Assembly (NCBI RefSeq): GCF_029761915.1
Contig: NZ_CP121695.1
Location: forward strand, 6,105,501-6,169,500
DNA from: Bradyrhizobium sp. CB1650
GTDB lineage: Bacteria > Pseudomonadota > Alphaproteobacteria > Rhizobiales > Xanthobacteraceae
Length of the DNA stretch: 64,000 nucleotides
Direction: 5' to 3'
Positions 53,839 through 62,404 of this stretch are shown one piece after another. Numbering within the stretch: the first letter of the stretch is position 1; the number at the start of each line of letters is the position of its first letter. Both the position numbers and the translations under genes were made by a program. A model generated the notes under the pieces. The model did no database searches, was not told where the DNA came from, and saw only the letters and a program-made list of their open reading frames with translations.

Positions 53839-54012
53839 GCCTTGTCCAGTTCCTGTATCGGCTCGGGTTGTGAGCTTATTGCGCCCCGGGAACGGCCTGA
53901 AAACGCCATACAGATGGGAGGCTTGCCCTTTGAAAAAGCGCGGAAAATCGCGGCACGGGGTTTAGCAGGTCCCACCATGGTCTCGCAAGCAGGTGCAAGT
54001 CGGCCAAACCGA

Positions 54013-54840
54013 TCAAGATGAGGACATTTTGCCCCCCGAGTCCGTTCCCGCGGGCAAGGTTGTGCCAATTCGAGGCGGGGCGCGGTCGGCGCTCTCGTCC
54101 TTCAGCGTGACCCCGGTCACCTGCCGAGCCAGGCCCTCCCGCACGAGCCAGTCGATCTTGAGCGCCGCCTCGTCATAGCTGAGCCCCGTGTGGTGGATGT
54201 TCGAAACGCAGTTGCGCTCGGCATCGGTGCGCCCTCGCCTGGGCGCAAAGGTCAGGTAGGCGCCGAGACTGTCGGGCGCGGACAGGCCCGGCCGTTCGCC
54301 GATCAGCATCACGACCATACGCGCTCCCAGGATCGCACCGATCTCGTCGCCGAGTGCCACGCGTGCGCCGGAGGCGACAACGACATGGCCGATCGCGACG
54401 GCGTCCCCGGCCGCGAGCCGCGGCAGCAGGCTCGTCATCAAGGCCGCCGCATGCGCATGCACGGCGGTCGGCGACAGGCCGTCGCCGATGACGATCGCAA
54501 GGCGGCCCGGTTCCGGGACGATCCGCGCCAATGCCTCGGCGGAGGAGGCATCGAGCTGCCGCCCCAAATCCGGCCGCCGCAGGTAATCCCTGCGATCGAC
54601 CGCCCGGCTGCCTGCCGCGGTGGGCGAGAGGCCGAGCTCGCCGAGCTGGATGACCAGCCGCGCCGCATCGAAAGCGGCGTGCACGGCATCGCGGGCACGG
54701 GCGTGGTCCAGCGTGAAATCGAGCAGCGGCTTTGTCGGCAGGCTCGCGCCGCTGCGCCCGAGCGCGACACGCGCAGGCGTGAAGGACCGCAGATCGCGTG
54801 TCGCGCGGGCCGGGACGGCCGGATCTCGCATGTCGCTCAC
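54013..54840 (-). CDS. eutC: Ethanolamine ammonia-lyase small subunit EutC
   Basis: A 275-residue Eut[76 protein letters not shown] and [17 protein letters not shown] are characteristic blocks. With EutB it forms the adenosylcobalamin-dependent lyase that splits ethanolamine to acetaldehyde and ammonia. It starts at GTG 54840, overlapping the hpnP stop (GTGA); ATG 54831 is an alternative. Between it and eutB lies hpnP. No microcompartment genes are in sight. Confidence 0.92.
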   Translation of the reverse strand: MSDMRDPAVPARATRDLRSFTPARVALGRSGASLPTKPLLDFTLDHARARDAVHAAFDAARLVIQLGELGLSPTAAGSRAVDRRDYLRRPDLGRQLDASSAEALARIVPEPGRLAIVIGDGLSPTAVHAHAAALMTSLLPRLAAGDAVAIGHVVVASGARVALGDEIGAILGARMVVMLIGERPGLSAPDSLGAYLTFAPRRGRTDAERNCVSNIHHTGLSYDEAALKIDWLVREGLARQVTGVTLKDESADRAPPRIGTTLPAGTDSGGKMSSS

Positions 54841-56423
54841 TCGGCGGGAACGGCGGCCTCGCGCAGCCGGATCGAATAGTTCGAGGCGTTCTGCTTGCCG
54901 CTGGAAGCCGCGCGCGCAAAGGTGATGAGATGATGCGCGACCAACGTAGAGCCAATCAGGCCTTCGAGATCGCCACGCCGGATCCGCCCCAGCGCGAACT
55001 TCCAGAACACGCGCCTGTAGTTGCCGAGCACCCCGACCTTCCAGAAGATGTTTCTCAGCATGATCAGCGCGCGCCTGATGTTGGGCCAGGTCTTCATCTC
55101 GTCCGGCACCGGCACCTTGAGGCGGTTTGAATAGGTGTGGTCGCACTGATACTGGAAGCGCGCATAGACCTTGGCGGGCTCATAGGCAACTTCCATGCAG
55201 TGCTTCCAGGAGGCGATGACCTCGTCATAAGGCAAGAGAAAGTCGACGTTGGAATCGCGACCCTCGTCATGGATCAGGCGCCCTTCCCGCTCGAGGCGGT
55301 CCCACAGCGGTGTCTTCGGCAGCGCCTGAAGCAGGTTGATGGTGAGCAGCGGAATCTGGGAGTCCTCGACGAACGCCAGCAGCGCATCGGATGTATTCGG
55401 CTTGTCGGTGTCCAGCCCCATGATGATGCCGGAGACGACTTCCATGCCGTAGGAGTTGATGGTGCGCACGCCCTCCAGGATCGGGACCATCATGTTGTGG
55501 TCCTTGTGCATCGCGTGCAGCGCGTCGGGATCGGGCGTCTCGATGCCGCAGAAGATGGTGATGAAATAGGCGTCCCGCATCCTCTCCAGGATCTCCGGAC
55601 GCTTGGCGATGTTCAGCGTGGCCTCGCAGGCGAGCCGCATCACATAGCCGGTCTTCTTCTGCCACTCGATCAGGTGAGGCAGCAGGTCCATCGTCGCCTT
55701 GCGATTGCCGATGAAATTGTCGTCGACGAAATAGACCGTGTCGGTCATGCCGCATTCGCGCAGGCGGTCGAGCTCGGCGATGATCTGCTGCGGCGTCTTG
55801 ATGCGCGGGTTGCGACCGTAAAGGCCCGGGATGTCGCAGAACTCACACTGATAGGGGCAGCCGCTGGAATACTGGATGCTGCCGAGAAAGTATTTCCTTA
55901 CGTCCGCGAGTTCGTAGGCCGGGATCGGAAATTCGGTCATCGGCACGCGGTCTTTGGTGGTCAGCACCACCTGCTCGTCGGGACGCGAGATGTCACGCGA
56001 CAGGATTTCGATCAGCTCATTGGTCGCGTCACCGAGCTCGCCGACATGGAGATAGTCGAAGGACGGATAATAGTCCGGACACGCGCTGACCGAGGGGCCG
56101 CCGAGCGCGACCGGTAGATCGAATTCATGGGCGCGGCGACAGATGTCGTTCATCTGCTGGCGCTGGATGTGCATGCCGCTGACGAAGACGACTTCGGCCC
56201 ACTCGAACTCCTCCTTCGTCGTGCGGCGGAGATTCTCGTCGACGAATTTGACCTGCCATTCCTTGGGCAGATAGGCGGAGATCAGCAGCAGCCCCTGGGG
56301 CGGCATGAATGCCTTCACCCCGTCGGTCAGCGGATAGGAATGCTCGAACGTACCAAACGACGAGGTGTAGCGCGGGAAGACGCAGAGGATATGCCGGATC
56401 GTTCCGTTGCTCTTAGCGCGCAT
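54837..56423 (-). CDS. hpnP: Hopanoid C-2 methylase HpnP (B12-binding radical SAM)
   Basis: A 528-residue enzyme. An N-terminal B12-binding-like part ([41 protein letters not shown]) is followed by a radical SAM core with C189, C193 and C196 ([21 protein letters not shown]), and a DUF4070 C-terminal domain, the combination of HpnP. It adds the methyl group at C-2 of hopanoids, needing cobalamin. ATG 56423. It is downstream of eutB by 176 bp and overlaps the eutC start, so it probably shares a transcript with eutC. In R. palustris hpnP responds to EcfG; a weak candidate element is at 56537-56562. Confidence 0.88.
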   Translation of the reverse strand: MRAKSNGTIRHILCVFPRYTSSFGTFEHSYPLTDGVKAFMPPQGLLLISAYLPKEWQVKFVDENLRRTTKEEFEWAEVVFVSGMHIQRQQMNDICRRAHEFDLPVALGGPSVSACPDYYPSFDYLHVGELGDATNELIEILSRDISRPDEQVVLTTKDRVPMTEFPIPAYELADVRKYFLGSIQYSSGCPYQCEFCDIPGLYGRNPRIKTPQQIIAELDRLRECGMTDTVYFVDDNFIGNRKATMDLLPHLIEWQKKTGYVMRLACEATLNIAKRPEILERMRDAYFITIFCGIETPDPDALHAMHKDHNMMVPILEGVRTINSYGMEVVSGIIMGLDTDKPNTSDALLAFVEDSQIPLLTINLLQALPKTPLWDRLEREGRLIHDEGRDSNVDFLLPYDEVIASWKHCMEVAYEPAKVYARFQYQCDHTYSNRLKVPVPDEMKTWPNIRRALIMLRNIFWKVGVLGNYRRVFWKFALGRIRRGDLEGLIGSTLVAHHLITFARAASSGKQNASNYSIRLREAAVPAE

Positions 56424-56598
56424 CGAACTTCCCCCAACAACGACGTTCTACAAACGGTGCAGAATGAACGGTCAGACACATACCGTAACGCTGCGACCGA
56501 AATTCCTCAATATTGTGGCACCGGTCTAATTCGTAAGACGTGCCAATGGTTTTCTCCGGTTCATTGTCGCCGGGCGCAATTGCTGCGCCGGCTAACTC

Positions 56599-57981
56599 TC
56601 AGGCGATCAGCCGCGAGGCAAAATCGGGCAGCAGGGCTGCATCGGCGGCAAGCCGGAAGTCGGTCCCCGCAATGCCCGACTGCACCAGCCAGTCGTCGAA
56701 CTCCGGCGCGCGGCGCAGGCCGAAGACGTCGCGGACATAGAGCGCGTCGTGGAACGAGGTCGACTGGTAGTTCAGCATGACGTCGTCGGCGCCGGGGACC
56801 CCCATGATGAAGGTGACGCCGGCTGCGGCGAGCAGCGTCAGGAGATTATCCATGTCGTCCTGGTCCGCCTCGGCATGGTTGGTGTAACAAATGTCAATGC
56901 CGAGCGGCAGGCCGAGCAGCTTGCCGCAGAAATGATCCTCGAGTCCCGCCCGGATGATCTCCTTGCCGTCATAGAGGTATTCCGGGCCGATGAAGCCGAC
57001 CACGCTGTTGACCAGGAGCGGCGCAAAGGCGCGGGCGACGGCATAGGCGCGGGCCTCGCAGGTCTGCTGGTCGACGCCGTGATGGGCGTTGGCCGACAGC
57101 GCCGAGCCCTGTCCCGTCTCGAAATACATCACGTTCTGCCCGACCGTGCCGCGCCGCAGCGACAGCCCGGCCTGCTGCGCTTCCTTCAGCAGGGCGAGAT
57201 CGATGCCGAAGCTGCGGTTGGCGGCCTCGGTGCCTGCGACCGACTGGAAGACGAGGTCGACCGGCACGCCCTGCCCGATCAGGGACAGCGTCGTGGTGAC
57301 ATGGGTCAGCACGCAGCCCTGGGTCGGGATCTTCAGCCGGGTGATGATCTCGTCGAGCAGCCGCAACAATTGCACGATGACGGCCGGATCGTCGCTTGCC
57401 GGATTGATGCCGATGCAGGCATCGCCGGCGCCGAGCAGGATGCCATCGAGGATCGAAGCGGTGATGCCCCTGGCATCGTCGAAGGGATGGTTGGGCTGCA
57501 GCCGGGAGCTCATCCGTCCCTTCAAGCCGATGGTGTTGCGGAAGGCGGTGGTCACCTCGCACTTCCGCGCCGCCAGGATCAGGTCCTGGTTGCGCATCAG
57601 TTTTGACACGGCGGCCGCCATCTCCGGGGTGATGCCGGGCGCCAGCTTGCGCAAGACCTCGGGCGTGGCAGCGTCCGACAGCAGCCAGTCGCGGAAGGCA
57701 CCGACCGTCAGCGCGGCTACTGGCGCGAAGGCCCTGGCGTCATGGCCGTCGATGACGAGGCGGGTGACCTCGTCGGCCTCATAGGGAATGACGGCCTCCT
57801 GGAGGAATTGCCCAAGCGGGACGTCGGCGAGCGCCATTCGCGCCGCGATGATCTGCTCGGCGCTATCTGCCGCGATCCCCGCCAGCCGGTCGCCGGAGCG
57901 CGGCGGCGTGGCCTTGGCCAGGAGGTCCCGCAGATCGGGGAAGGTGTAGGTCGTGGCATCGATGGTGTGGCGGTAGACCAA
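56599..57981 (-). CDS. eutB: Ethanolamine ammonia-lyase large subunit EutB
   Basis: A 460-residue EutB, normal length. VYRHTIDATTYTFPDLRDLLAKA, the TIM-barrel blocks KCEVTTAFRNTIGLKGRMSSR and GDACIGINPASDD, PTQGCVLTHVTTTLS, FETGQGSALSANAHHGVDQQT and DICYTNHAEADQDDMDNL are family signatures. I chose TTG 57981 with ggaggggcc just upstream; a TTG at 58020 gives 13 more residues not seen in the family. It is the first gene of eutB-hpnP-eutC. Both EutBC and HpnP need cobalamin forms. Confidence 0.92.
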   Translation of the reverse strand: MVYRHTIDATTYTFPDLRDLLAKATPPRSGDRLAGIAADSAEQIIAARMALADVPLGQFLQEAVIPYEADEVTRLVIDGHDARAFAPVAALTVGAFRDWLLSDAATPEVLRKLAPGITPEMAAAVSKLMRNQDLILAARKCEVTTAFRNTIGLKGRMSSRLQPNHPFDDARGITASILDGILLGAGDACIGINPASDDPAVIVQLLRLLDEIITRLKIPTQGCVLTHVTTTLSLIGQGVPVDLVFQSVAGTEAANRSFGIDLALLKEAQQAGLSLRRGTVGQNVMYFETGQGSALSANAHHGVDQQTCEARAYAVARAFAPLLVNSVVGFIGPEYLYDGKEIIRAGLEDHFCGKLLGLPLGIDICYTNHAEADQDDMDNLLTLLAAAGVTFIMGVPGADDVMLNYQSTSFHDALYVRDVFGLRRAPEFDDWLVQSGIAGTDFRLAADAALLPDFASRLIA

Positions 57982-58203
57982 AGGCCCCTCCGGGATTCGT
58001 CGGCCAATGACCGACTCCAAGTCGATCGTTTGAAGCGCGATCCTAAGCCAACCCTTGGATTCATATCAAAGCGCTGAAACGGCTCAAGTTTCCGCAGGTG
58101 ATCGCGTTAACAATGCATCCATCTTCATTCTGCATAGTTTTGCATCAATTTTTGCACGACCGCGCTCACCGGCCATCGACGGCCATTTCGGGCCCCTGAC
58201 ACC

Positions 58204-59943
58204 ATGACAACCGACCGATCTGGGAATGCCGCCGGCCTGGCAGGCCGCTTCACGCTTGCGAACAGGCTCTACGCGATCTTCGCGCTGTTTGCACTGCTCA
58301 CCGCCGCGATCGCGATGCTGTCCGACTACAACAGCCGCCGCAGCGCCGAGCTGATCGCCGCGATCGAGACGGCGAATGCGGCGGCGTTCAACGTCGAGCG
58401 CGTCAACTCGCTGGTCTATGCCGTGGTGATGGAATCCCGCGGCGTCTACATGTCGACCGATCCGAAGGTCGTGAAGAAGTACGGCGACGGGCTGCTCAAG
58501 TTCAACGACCAGATCCTCGAGGTGGTCAAGCGCTGGGAGACCATAGTCAGGGCCGACGACGCCGAGCAGTTCGCCACCTTCAAGAAGCGCATCGAGCAGT
58601 TCGTCGACTTCCGCAAGGAACTGGTCCGCCGCGCCAACGAGATCAGCCCGGCCGCAGGCCGCGAATGGGGCGACAACGATGCCAACCGCTCCGTGCGCTC
58701 GGCGCTCAACAAGGATCTCGAATCGCTGTCGAAGGTCTATGCCGAGCGCGCCAGGCAGATCTCGCAGGAAACCGAGACCAACCGCACGCTGTCCTTCGTG
58801 CTGACCTGCCTCGGCGGCCTCGCGCTGGCGCTGGTGGTCATCGGCATCATCATCATCGCCCGCTCGATCGCGCGCCCGCTTTCGGCGATCACCGCGACCA
58901 TCAAGCAGGTCGCCGACGGCGCGGAGAACGTCACGGTGCCGCACACCGAGCGCGCGGACGAGATCGGCGCGCTGGCGCGTGCGATCCAGGTCTTCCAGGA
59001 GGCGATGGGACGCAACCGCAACCTCGCCTCGCAGGTCTCGCAGGAATCCGCCTCGCGCGAGGAACGCGCCCGCCACATCGAGAAATCGGTCGAGGAGTTT
59101 CGCGATGCGATCGGCGCGGTCATGCGCGGCCTCACCGACAATGCCTCCGTCATGCGCGAGACCGCGCAGACCATCACGCGCGTCACCGCGGACGCGAGCA
59201 ACCGCGCCGGCACGGCGGCGAACGCCACCGAACTGGCCTCCGATAACGTCACGGCGGTCGCGGGCGCAGCCGAGGAGCTGTCGGCATCCGTCGAGGAGAT
59301 CGGCCGCCAGGTGCGGCAATCGGCCGGCGCGGTCGAGCAGACCGGCCAGCGCACCGAGAAATCGATCGCCGAGATCGAGAGCCTTGCGGCGGCCACGCAG
59401 CGCATCGACGGCGTGCTGAACCTGATCCAGGCGATCGCCGAGCAGACCAATCTGCTCGCGCTCAATGCCACGATCGAGGCCGCGCGAGCCGGCGATGCCG
59501 GCCGCGGCTTTGCCGTCGTCGCCCACGAGGTCAAGGCGCTCGCGGGGCAGACCGCCAAGGCGACCGCCGAAATCGGCGAGAACGTCTCCATGATCCAGGC
59601 TTCGACCCGCAACGCGGTGGAGGCCGTGCGCGAGATCGGCGGCGCGGTGCGCGAGATCAACGAGGTCACTTCGGCGATCGCCGGCGCCATCGGTCAGCAG
59701 GACGCAGCCACACGCGAGATCTCCTCCAACGCGCAATCCGCCGCGCAGGGCAACGAGACCCTGGTCGCCAACATCGCCTCGCTGCGTGACGCCATCGGCG
59801 AGACCGATACGGCAGCGGCCTCCGTGCTGACGCAGGCGAGCAGCCTGACCGCAACCGCGGAGACGCTGTCGCGCGAGGTGGAAAAGTTCTTCCAGAACCT
59901 GCGCTCGGGGCCGGCGGACAGCCGCCTCGCCAAGGCCGGATAA
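58204..59943 (+). CDS. Methyl-accepting chemotaxis protein
   Basis: A 579-residue chemoreceptor. A first membrane helix (about 22-41), a periplasmic four-helix-bundle-like sensor domain (about 45-195), a second helix (LTCLGGLALALVVIGIIIIA), a HAMP domain (RSIARPLSAITATIKQVADG), and a long cytoplasmic signalling coiled coil with the tip IAEQTNLLALNATIEAARAG and FAVVAHEVKALAGQTAKAT, which binds CheA and CheW. No C-terminal CheR pentapeptide is seen. It is a single gene, not in a che operon. The ligand is unknown. Confidence 0.95.
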   Translation: MTTDRSGNAAGLAGRFTLANRLYAIFALFALLTAAIAMLSDYNSRRSAELIAAIETANAAAFNVERVNSLVYAVVMESRGVYMSTDPKVVKKYGDGLLKFNDQILEVVKRWETIVRADDAEQFATFKKRIEQFVDFRKELVRRANEISPAAGREWGDNDANRSVRSALNKDLESLSKVYAERARQISQETETNRTLSFVLTCLGGLALALVVIGIIIIARSIARPLSAITATIKQVADGAENVTVPHTERADEIGALARAIQVFQEAMGRNRNLASQVSQESASREERARHIEKSVEEFRDAIGAVMRGLTDNASVMRETAQTITRVTADASNRAGTAANATELASDNVTAVAGAAEELSASVEEIGRQVRQSAGAVEQTGQRTEKSIAEIESLAAATQRIDGVLNLIQAIAEQTNLLALNATIEAARAGDAGRGFAVVAHEVKALAGQTAKATAEIGENVSMIQASTRNAVEAVREIGGAVREINEVTSAIAGAIGQQDAATREISSNAQSAAQGNETLVANIASLRDAIGETDTAAASVLTQASSLTATAETLSREVEKFFQNLRSGPADSRLAKAG

Positions 59944-60475
59944 CAGCGCATCGACCGCTGCGAAGCTGGCGGTGGGCTCGCTCTTACAAAAATCTCGAAA
60001 ACAACCCCATTCAAAGTAGCCGGTGACAGCTTTATCAATGGCTTGACCGGCGAGATCCCTGCGGATTTTACGAAGCCATTTGACACGTCGGGCAAAACAC
60101 CAGCACAATCCCATCATGGCGGCGGCACGCCTCCGCGAACCAAACCATCCCGCCCTGAGCACCTCCCTGGACCAGGGCGCGTGCTCATAGATCCGACCAG
60201 CCACCGAGGACGTGCCGTGTCCGCCCTGCCCTTGTGAGCGGACGTGGCCAGATCGCCCTGGCAAGTTCGGCGAAGGGCCATCCGGCGACATCGCCTTCGG
60301 CTCGGGGCATGTCCGCTTGTACCCATGAGCGGACATCAGAGAACTTCCCGGAAGCGGACGCATTGTCGATTGCGGGGGACGTGAATCTGGCTTTGCCAAA
60401 GGGACATAGCGCCCGACAGTTGGTGTCACGGTTGCGCGCAGACGCATCCAATCTTTGCCGGAAAAGGATAGCGAG
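59944..60475. other. 532-bp gene-poor region with repeat debris
   Basis: No gene is supported. At 60309-60336 a perfect inverted repeat, atgtccgct and agcggacat, encloses 10 bases; similar 'gtccgc...gcggac' hairpins are common in rhizobial intergenic DNA and yield spurious short proteins beginning MSA. The region from 60230 to 60420 has several such pieces and is probably decayed repeat material. Confidence 0.5.
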
Positions 60476-61387
60476 ATGACGGAACGAATTTCGTTGGAGG
60501 GGAAGGTCGCGGTCGTGACTGGGGCAGGCCGCGGGTTGGGGCGGGCATACGTCGAACTCCTCGCCGAACGCGGGGCCCGGGTCGTGGTGAACGACCTGGG
60601 GACCGACGTATCGGGGTTCGGGAAGGACTCCACGATAGCGGAACAGGTCGCCGACCTCATTCGGTCGCGTGGAGGCGAGGCCATCGCGAATGACAGCGAT
60701 GTCTCCAGTCCTGAAGGTGGCAGCGACTTGATCGCGACGACCATCAAGCATTTCGGGAGAGTAGGCCTTCTCGTGAACAACGCCGGCATCTGCGGAAGCC
60801 AGCTATTCGAGGACGCCACCCTCGATGATTTCGATCACTATTGGCGCGTGCACCTCGGCGGGCCGGTCAACACGGTGAAGGCTGCCTGGCCGTACATGGT
60901 CGCACAGCACTATGGGAAGATCATCCTCACGACTTCGGTCGCCGGGCTGCTCGGAATACGGGGCCAGGCCACCTATGCGGCGGCGAAGTGCGCAGTCGTC
61001 GGATTGATGCGCATTCTTGCAATTGAAGGTGCCGAGCATGGGATTCTCGTGAACACCATTTCGCCAGCCGGGTATACGAGGATGCACCCGGCGGCGGTTG
61101 CGGATCCCGCCTGGCTGAAGCAGAGCGAAGCCACCATGCCGGTTGAGGCTGTTGCGCCAGCGATCGTCTGGCTGGCAAGCGATGGGTGTTCAGAGACGAA
61201 CCGCATCTACAACGTGGAAGCTGGAGCAATTCAACGTATCGCTATCGTGATGGGACCTGGCTTCAATGATCCATATCTGACACCCGAGAGCATCGCCGAG
61301 AACTACGCAAAGGTCGAATCGATCGAGGGCTTCTTCGAGCCGGGTCCGTTCGAGCCCGGTCAGATACCCGCAACGGCGAAGTCTTGA
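60476..61387 (+). CDS. Short-chain dehydrogenase/reductase
   Basis: A 303-residue SDR. NAD(P) motif VVTGAGRGLGRAYVELLAE (residues 14-32), NNAG (LLVNNAGICGS), catalytic TTSVAGLL and YAAAK. The fold and length match classical SDRs, with a C-terminal extension (YLTPESIAENYAKVESIEGFF) like the multifunctional MFE-2-type 3-hydroxyacyl-CoA dehydrogenases. The substrate is unknown. ATG 60476 has AAAAGGATAGCG upstream. It stands alone in a gene-poor region; codon use is less G+C-biased than in the first half of the window. Confidence 0.9.
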   Translation: MTERISLEGKVAVVTGAGRGLGRAYVELLAERGARVVVNDLGTDVSGFGKDSTIAEQVADLIRSRGGEAIANDSDVSSPEGGSDLIATTIKHFGRVGLLVNNAGICGSQLFEDATLDDFDHYWRVHLGGPVNTVKAAWPYMVAQHYGKIILTTSVAGLLGIRGQATYAAAKCAVVGLMRILAIEGAEHGILVNTISPAGYTRMHPAAVADPAWLKQSEATMPVEAVAPAIVWLASDGCSETNRIYNVEAGAIQRIAIVMGPGFNDPYLTPESIAENYAKVESIEGFFEPGPFEPGQIPATAKS

Positions 61388-61942
61388 GGAACGAGGTTGG
61401 GTCATGGCGACATTCGACTCTGGCAGACATTAATCTATGAACTTCTACGCAAGTCATCAGCGGCCGCTCCAGCGGCGGAGCTGCACTGGCCGCCCAAGCA
61501 GACATCCCACAGCCACGATTAGGTTCAGAGAAAGGTAACGGCCCACCCCGCTACCGCGCCGCCCGCGCGTGATCAGCTCCTTGCCAACCGCGGCAAGATG
61601 CACCTGGTGGGGCCGATGCGGATGACGCGGGCATGGACGTAATCACAGGCGTGTCCTGCGAGACGTCGGCGGCGCGGTGGATCTGCTGGTGGCATCGCTG
61701 GACGCAACTGCGGCTCGGTCATCGAGCCGGAGCGGATGCGCCGGCCTTGGCCAGGGCCGCTGCTGCTGCCCGGTCCTAGTGGCGATGGCACGTCCACGTT
61801 TGCAGTCTGATGATGACGAGCCTCTCCCAGGAACGCAACCAATTCCTCAAGAGGCCTGCGAGCCGGTCGAACTGCTTGACCCCGTCCCAGACGAAGCGCC
61901 ATGATAGCTTCATCTGGAAGGTCCAATTTTGGATTTGGACAG
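61388..61942. other. 555-bp region without a supported gene
   Basis: Short overlapping frames exist in several registers but none has a good start, ribosome site or recognised domain. I see no terminal inverted repeat or transposase motif. It may be decayed coding DNA; nothing definite is visible. Confidence 0.4.
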
Positions 61943-62338
61943 ATGGGCTCCCTCGCCAAATACAAGAACGAACGTTTGGTGATCACCCCTGTGGACGCCC
62001 AAAGGGTGCTCCTCTTTTTCTTTCATCGATTGCCACCGGGCCTTGACGATAATGACAGAAGGTTCGCGCAAGCGCTCATATTGGCCGCCGCCGAAGCGAC
62101 CGCTGAAATTGGAATACTAGAACGCCTGTGGCGCTCAGCAAGCTCACCGACAGCGAAGCCGATGGGAATTTTAAAAGACGTTGCCAAATCAGTGCTGAAG
62201 TATCTCGGACGCCCCAGGAAGCTGATCGATGCGATCGATGCCCCCAATTATACTATGGTCGTGAATTCTATTGCCTATGGTTACTCCGGCGCTTGGCAAG
62301 CGCGGATACAAACTGATGACAGCAGCCTGTTGATGTAA
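61943..62338 (+). CDS. Hypothetical protein
   Basis: A 131-residue predicted soluble protein from ATG 61943 with TTGGACAG just upstream. It contains a helical region (DDNDRRFAQALILAAAEATAEIGILERLW) and a basic segment (KDVAKSVLKYLGRPRKLID), and ends with aromatic-rich NSIAYGYSGAW. No family is recognised. A start at 61901 is also open. Its composition is closer to that of the downstream caspase-like gene than to the core genes. Existence is likely but not certain. Confidence 0.52.
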   Translation: MGSLAKYKNERLVITPVDAQRVLLFFFHRLPPGLDDNDRRFAQALILAAAEATAEIGILERLWRSASSPTAKPMGILKDVAKSVLKYLGRPRKLIDAIDAPNYTMVVNSIAYGYSGAWQARIQTDDSSLLM

Positions 62339-62404
62339 CGCTTCCAGCGCGATTTCGATTCTCGCTAAGCCACTTTCATGGTGGATCGGTCCGAGGACGT
62401 ATCA

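Noticed and set aside
58084..60819. 911-codon open frame antisense to the chemoreceptor
   Set aside because: A mirror of the chemoreceptor with heavy Arg/Leu/Asp content; no start signal or domain.
61573..61986. 137-codon minus-strand frame as a possible transposase fragment
   Set aside because: No DDE or helix-turn-helix motif, no ribosome site, Pro/Arg-rich low-complexity product.
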